A DNA stretch of 62,587 nt from Veillonella sp. (GTDB lineage Bacteria; Bacillota; Negativicutes; Veillonellales; Veillonellaceae). The stretch lies in NCBI RefSeq assembly GCF_015058545.1, contig NZ_SVCB01000147.1, positions 1 to 62,587 of the forward strand, given 5' to 3'. Shown piece after piece: positions 60,504-62,587 of the stretch. The number at the start of each line of letters is the position of its first letter. Position 1 is the stretch's first letter. The position numbers were made by a program, and so were the translations under genes. The notes under the pieces are model-generated. The model was given only the letters and a program-made list of their open reading frames with translations, had not been told where the DNA came from and searched no databases.

Positions 60504-60557
60504 TCTGAATTGAAAGTTTACGCGGAGTCGATTACATAATAGATTTTGCAGAAAGTC

Positions 60558-60593
60558 AGTTGAACTCTGCTTCGGCGGGGTTCAACTTTTTAA
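60558..60593 (+). terminator. Terminator after lepB with UUCG tetraloop
   Basis: A 13-bp stem (60558-60570 / 60575-60587, a few G-T pairs) is capped by the very stable C(TTCG)G loop and followed by TTTT. It is one of the most stable terminators in the window. Confidence 0.9.
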
Positions 60594-60669
60594 TTTATAT
60601 TTTGTTTATTTGCCAATGGTCCGTAAATTTAGTAAAATAAAGTCGCAATTAAGGAAACGGAGGCGGCCT

Positions 60670-61644
60670 ATGTTATTGTCAGTAGTAGTGCCCGTATATA
60701 ATGAAGAGGCAAATATAAAAAAATTCTACAGCTCGGTCAAAAAAGTGCTTAACACGCTACCTTACGACCAGGAAATTATCTTTGTAGACGATGGTTCGTC
60801 TGATGATTCGGCGACCATGCTCAGCCATATTGCGGCTGAAGATAAAGATGTTAAGGTGTTGTTGTTGGCCCGTAATTTCGGCCATCAATTGGCTTTGACC
60901 TGTGGACTTGATTATTCCACCGGTGATGCGGTCATTACTATGGATGGTGATATGCAACATCCGCCGGAATTGATTCCGGAATTAGTTCGACTTTGGGAAG
61001 AAGGCCACGATGTAGTGCGCACCATTCGTGATTCCACGGAAGATGCGGGTTGGGCTAAATCTTTCACATCAAAATATTATTACAAGTTAATGAACATAAT
61101 GGCCAATGTGCCCATCGTGGAAGGCGGCTCCGATTTTCGTCTGATGAATCGTCGCGCCTTGGATACCTTGCTCCGTTTCCGTGAGCACGGTCGCTTTTTG
61201 CGTGGCATCGTAGGGGCCATCGGTTATAATCAAGCGGAAATCCACTTCGTGGCGCCACCGCGCTTTGCCGGTAAATCCAAGTTCAGCGTGCGCAAAATGC
61301 TGCACTTTGCCTTGGACGGGATTGCGGCTTTTTCAAAAGTACCGCTCAGGGCCGCTTTTTATATCGGCCTGATCTGCGGCTTATTGAGCTTGCTCATGAT
61401 TTTGCATATTCTATATGTGCATTTCTTCACCGACTCCGCTGTGAGCGGCTGGGCGACTTTGGGAGTGGCTATTTTCTTCTTAGGTGGTGTACAGCTCGTG
61501 GGTATCGGCATTATCGGTGAATATGTGGGCCGTGTGTTTGAAGAAGTTAAGCACCGACCGTTATATTGGATTCGTGGCGGCTATAATATTGACGACAAGA
61601 ATCAACCGCAAGGGCATAATAATGCACCAAATCGAGGTTTATAA
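60670..61644 (+). CDS. Family 2 glycosyltransferase with C-terminal membrane helices
   Basis: The GT2 domain (about 1-210) starts MLLSVVVPVYNEEANI and contains the DXD-type FVDDGSSD and the EGG-type VEGGSDFRLM loop. Two C-terminal membrane helices (about 235-265 and 270-300) match the polyprenyl-phosphate glycosyltransferases (GtrB/DPM1/ArnC-like), which transfer sugar from a nucleotide sugar to undecaprenyl phosphate. The sugar is unknown. ATG 60670 is six bases after GGAGG; an upstream TTG at 60610 would add 20 residues that do not fit the family. It could modify LPS, teichoic-type polymer or glycoprotein. Confidence 0.9.
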   Translation: MLLSVVVPVYNEEANIKKFYSSVKKVLNTLPYDQEIIFVDDGSSDDSATMLSHIAAEDKDVKVLLLARNFGHQLALTCGLDYSTGDAVITMDGDMQHPPELIPELVRLWEEGHDVVRTIRDSTEDAGWAKSFTSKYYYKLMNIMANVPIVEGGSDFRLMNRRALDTLLRFREHGRFLRGIVGAIGYNQAEIHFVAPPRFAGKSKFSVRKMLHFALDGIAAFSKVPLRAAFYIGLICGLLSLLMILHILYVHFFTDSAVSGWATLGVAIFFLGGVQLVGIGIIGEYVGRVFEEVKHRPLYWIRGGYNIDDKNQPQGHNNAPNRGL

Positions 61645-61668
61645 TACAGTAAATTGTTGTGTATTATA
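61640..61668. repeat. Perfect 9 bp inverted repeat after the glycosyltransferase
   Basis: TATAATACA (61640-61648) and TGTATTATA (61660-61668) are exact inverse copies separated by 11 bases, overlapping the stop codon. A partial third copy TATAATAC is near 61684. It could be an operator for the downstream gene or a weak hairpin. Confidence 0.5.
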
Positions 61669-61763
61669 CAGCAAATCTAAGTTTATAATACGCGTAAGCG
61701 AAGAGTAATGAGTAAATAATATAGCTGTCTAAGGCTAGTTAATAGTCATCTGCAAACTATTTG

Positions 61764-61772
61764 TGGTATAAT
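61764..61772 (+). promoter_or_regulatory. Extended -10 promoter of the NlpC/P60 gene
   Basis: TGGTATAAT gives an extended -10 with TATAAT at 61767-61772. The gene starts about 75 bases downstream, after GAGGA (61836-61840). Confidence 0.55.
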
Positions 61773-61847
61773 TATAAGAAGACAGTTTTGACGTAAGGAG
61801 AACCTGTTGAAGTATGGGTACTCAGAGACTAGTTTGAGGATAGTACT

Positions 61848-62587
61848 ATGAAATCAATTAAAAGAAAAGTCGCCATCACAGCGGCAGTAATGTTAATGGT
61901 CAGCACGCAATTGGTCAGTGCGGCCGGGTATACGTATGGCGCTAAAGGCGGCGACATTTCGGCGATTCAGAAGAAGTTGATTGCAGCCGGATATAATGCA
62001 CGACTCAATGGCGAGTATGATGCCAATACCAAATGGGCAGTACGCCTATATCAAAAAGATAATAATTTACCGGTGAACGGTGTTTTAGATGCTGTTACTT
62101 ATAAGAAATTAATGGGTAAAGAGCTTGATGAACATGTGGTAGCCGGTTTGGGTCGCATGTCCGATGATAAGATTGCCGCGGAAATGGCGGCCGGTCGTAA
62201 AGCTACGTTAGAGAAGAAAACAACGGCAGCTACTTTGGATGCGACGAAGCCTGCGAAAGCAACTAAAAAAACTAAAGTAAAAAATAACAAAGTTAATAAA
62301 AACGGCGATGCGAAAGTACAAGCGGTAGCCAAGAAAAATACTGCTACCATAAAGTCAAAGACACCGACCAATGGTATTCTCGATCCAATCGCTCCGGACT
62401 TTATTTTCACTAAAACCGGTAAGGTGTCAAAATCGATTAGTGAAATAATTACCGAAGCGGAACGTTATCGCGGTGTACCGTATGTATTCGGCGGCGCTAC
62501 CCCGCAGGGCTTTGACTGCTCCGGCTATGTGCGCTATGTATTTGCCAAATCGGGCATTGATTTGCCGCGCAGTGCGGATGAACAATA
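61848..62587 (+). CDS. Peptidoglycan-binding NlpC/P60 endopeptidase (partial, cut by window end)
   Basis: The first 246 codons of an exported wall hydrolase are present and the frame is open to the window edge. A signal peptide (about 1-24, ending VSAA) is followed by a peptidoglycan-binding type 1 domain (about 28-85, DISAIQKKLIAAGYNARLNG), a Lys/Thr/Ala-rich linker (about 120-185), and the NlpC/P60 domain with GVPYVFGGATPQGFDCSGYV, split before the Cys. The nucleophile is Cys224; the His and the third residue lie beyond the window. ATG 61848 follows GAGGA. It probably cleaves peptide cross-links and works outside the inner membrane. Confidence 0.9.
   Translation, partial: MKSIKRKVAITAAVMLMVSTQLVSAAGYTYGAKGGDISAIQKKLIAAGYNARLNGEYDANTKWAVRLYQKDNNLPVNGVLDAVTYKKLMGKELDEHVVAGLGRMSDDKIAAEMAAGRKATLEKKTTAATLDATKPAKATKKTKVKNNKVNKNGDAKVQAVAKKNTATIKSKTPTNGILDPIAPDFIFTKTGKVSKSISEIITEAERYRGVPYVFGGATPQGFDCSGYVRYVFAKSGIDLPRSADEQ

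Overview
The window reads as chromosome of a diderm Firmicute of the class Negativicutes, most likely Veillonellaceae and Veillonella-like. Housekeeping proteins look firmicute (FtsH, bifunctional BirA, type III pantothenate kinase, GlpX, a YitT protein), but they sit beside a full Gram-negative outer-membrane programme: Kdo2-lipid A synthesis, Lpt export, Mla, TamB, BamA and Skp/OmpH proteins. Species cannot be fixed from sequence alone. Every supported gene is on the + strand. Coding DNA has mid-40s percent GC by eye, with strong Shine-Dalgarno sites and frequent extended -10 promoters (TGnTATAAT). I saw no rRNA, tRNA, CRISPR array, intact insertion sequence or prophage.

Layout. 1-270: a run of perfect short hairpins, then a degenerate 28-29 bp tandem repeat. 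271-10408: housekeeping block (Ppx/GppA phosphatase, tilS, hpt, ftsH, birA, coaX, dusB, greA, lysS). 10409-12110: a very AT-rich island with a frameshifted mini-gene and two orphan membrane-anchored proteins. 12159-17891: serS, a transaldolase-like aldolase, glpX, murA and an MreB-type actin with an N-terminal extension. 18068-21931: three exported proteins (AMIN plus phosphodiester-glycosidase-like, a small lipoyl-fold-like protein, and an S55/SpoIVB-like protein).

22179-31060: lipid transport to the outer membrane (mlaE, mlaF, an MlaD fused to a C-terminal beta-barrel, a TolC-family protein, tamB). 31080-32761: a sigma-70 family factor, then a single-pass membrane protein with anti-sigma-like topology. 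32880-38465: bamA, an unrecognised outer-membrane protein with three internal repeats, and three different OmpH/Skp proteins, one a lipoprotein. 38503-56467: a nearly complete LPS core cluster (lpxD, lpxL-type, lpxC, fabZ, lpxA, lpxI, lpxB, msbA, waaA, lpxK, kdsB, kdsA, kdsD, kdsC, second lpxL-type, lptC, lptA, lptB, one lptF/G). 56774-62587: a DUF3084 protein, a possible small RNA, a YqgF-like nuclease, a YitT protein, lepB, a family 2 glycosyltransferase and a partial NlpC/P60 hydrolase cut by the window edge.

Together, LpxA/C/D/I/B/K and KdsA/B/C/D make Kdo-lipid A, WaaA and the LpxL-type enzymes finish it, MsbA flips it and LptB-F-C-A carry it across. BamA with the Skp proteins and the new repeat protein presumably fold barrels, while Mla and TamB move phospholipid. 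The most interesting unexplained items are the BamA-adjacent repeat protein, the possible sigma/anti-sigma pair between tamB and bamA, the S55-like protein with reversed motif order, the structured lpxC leader, and the small-RNA candidate near 58.2 kb.
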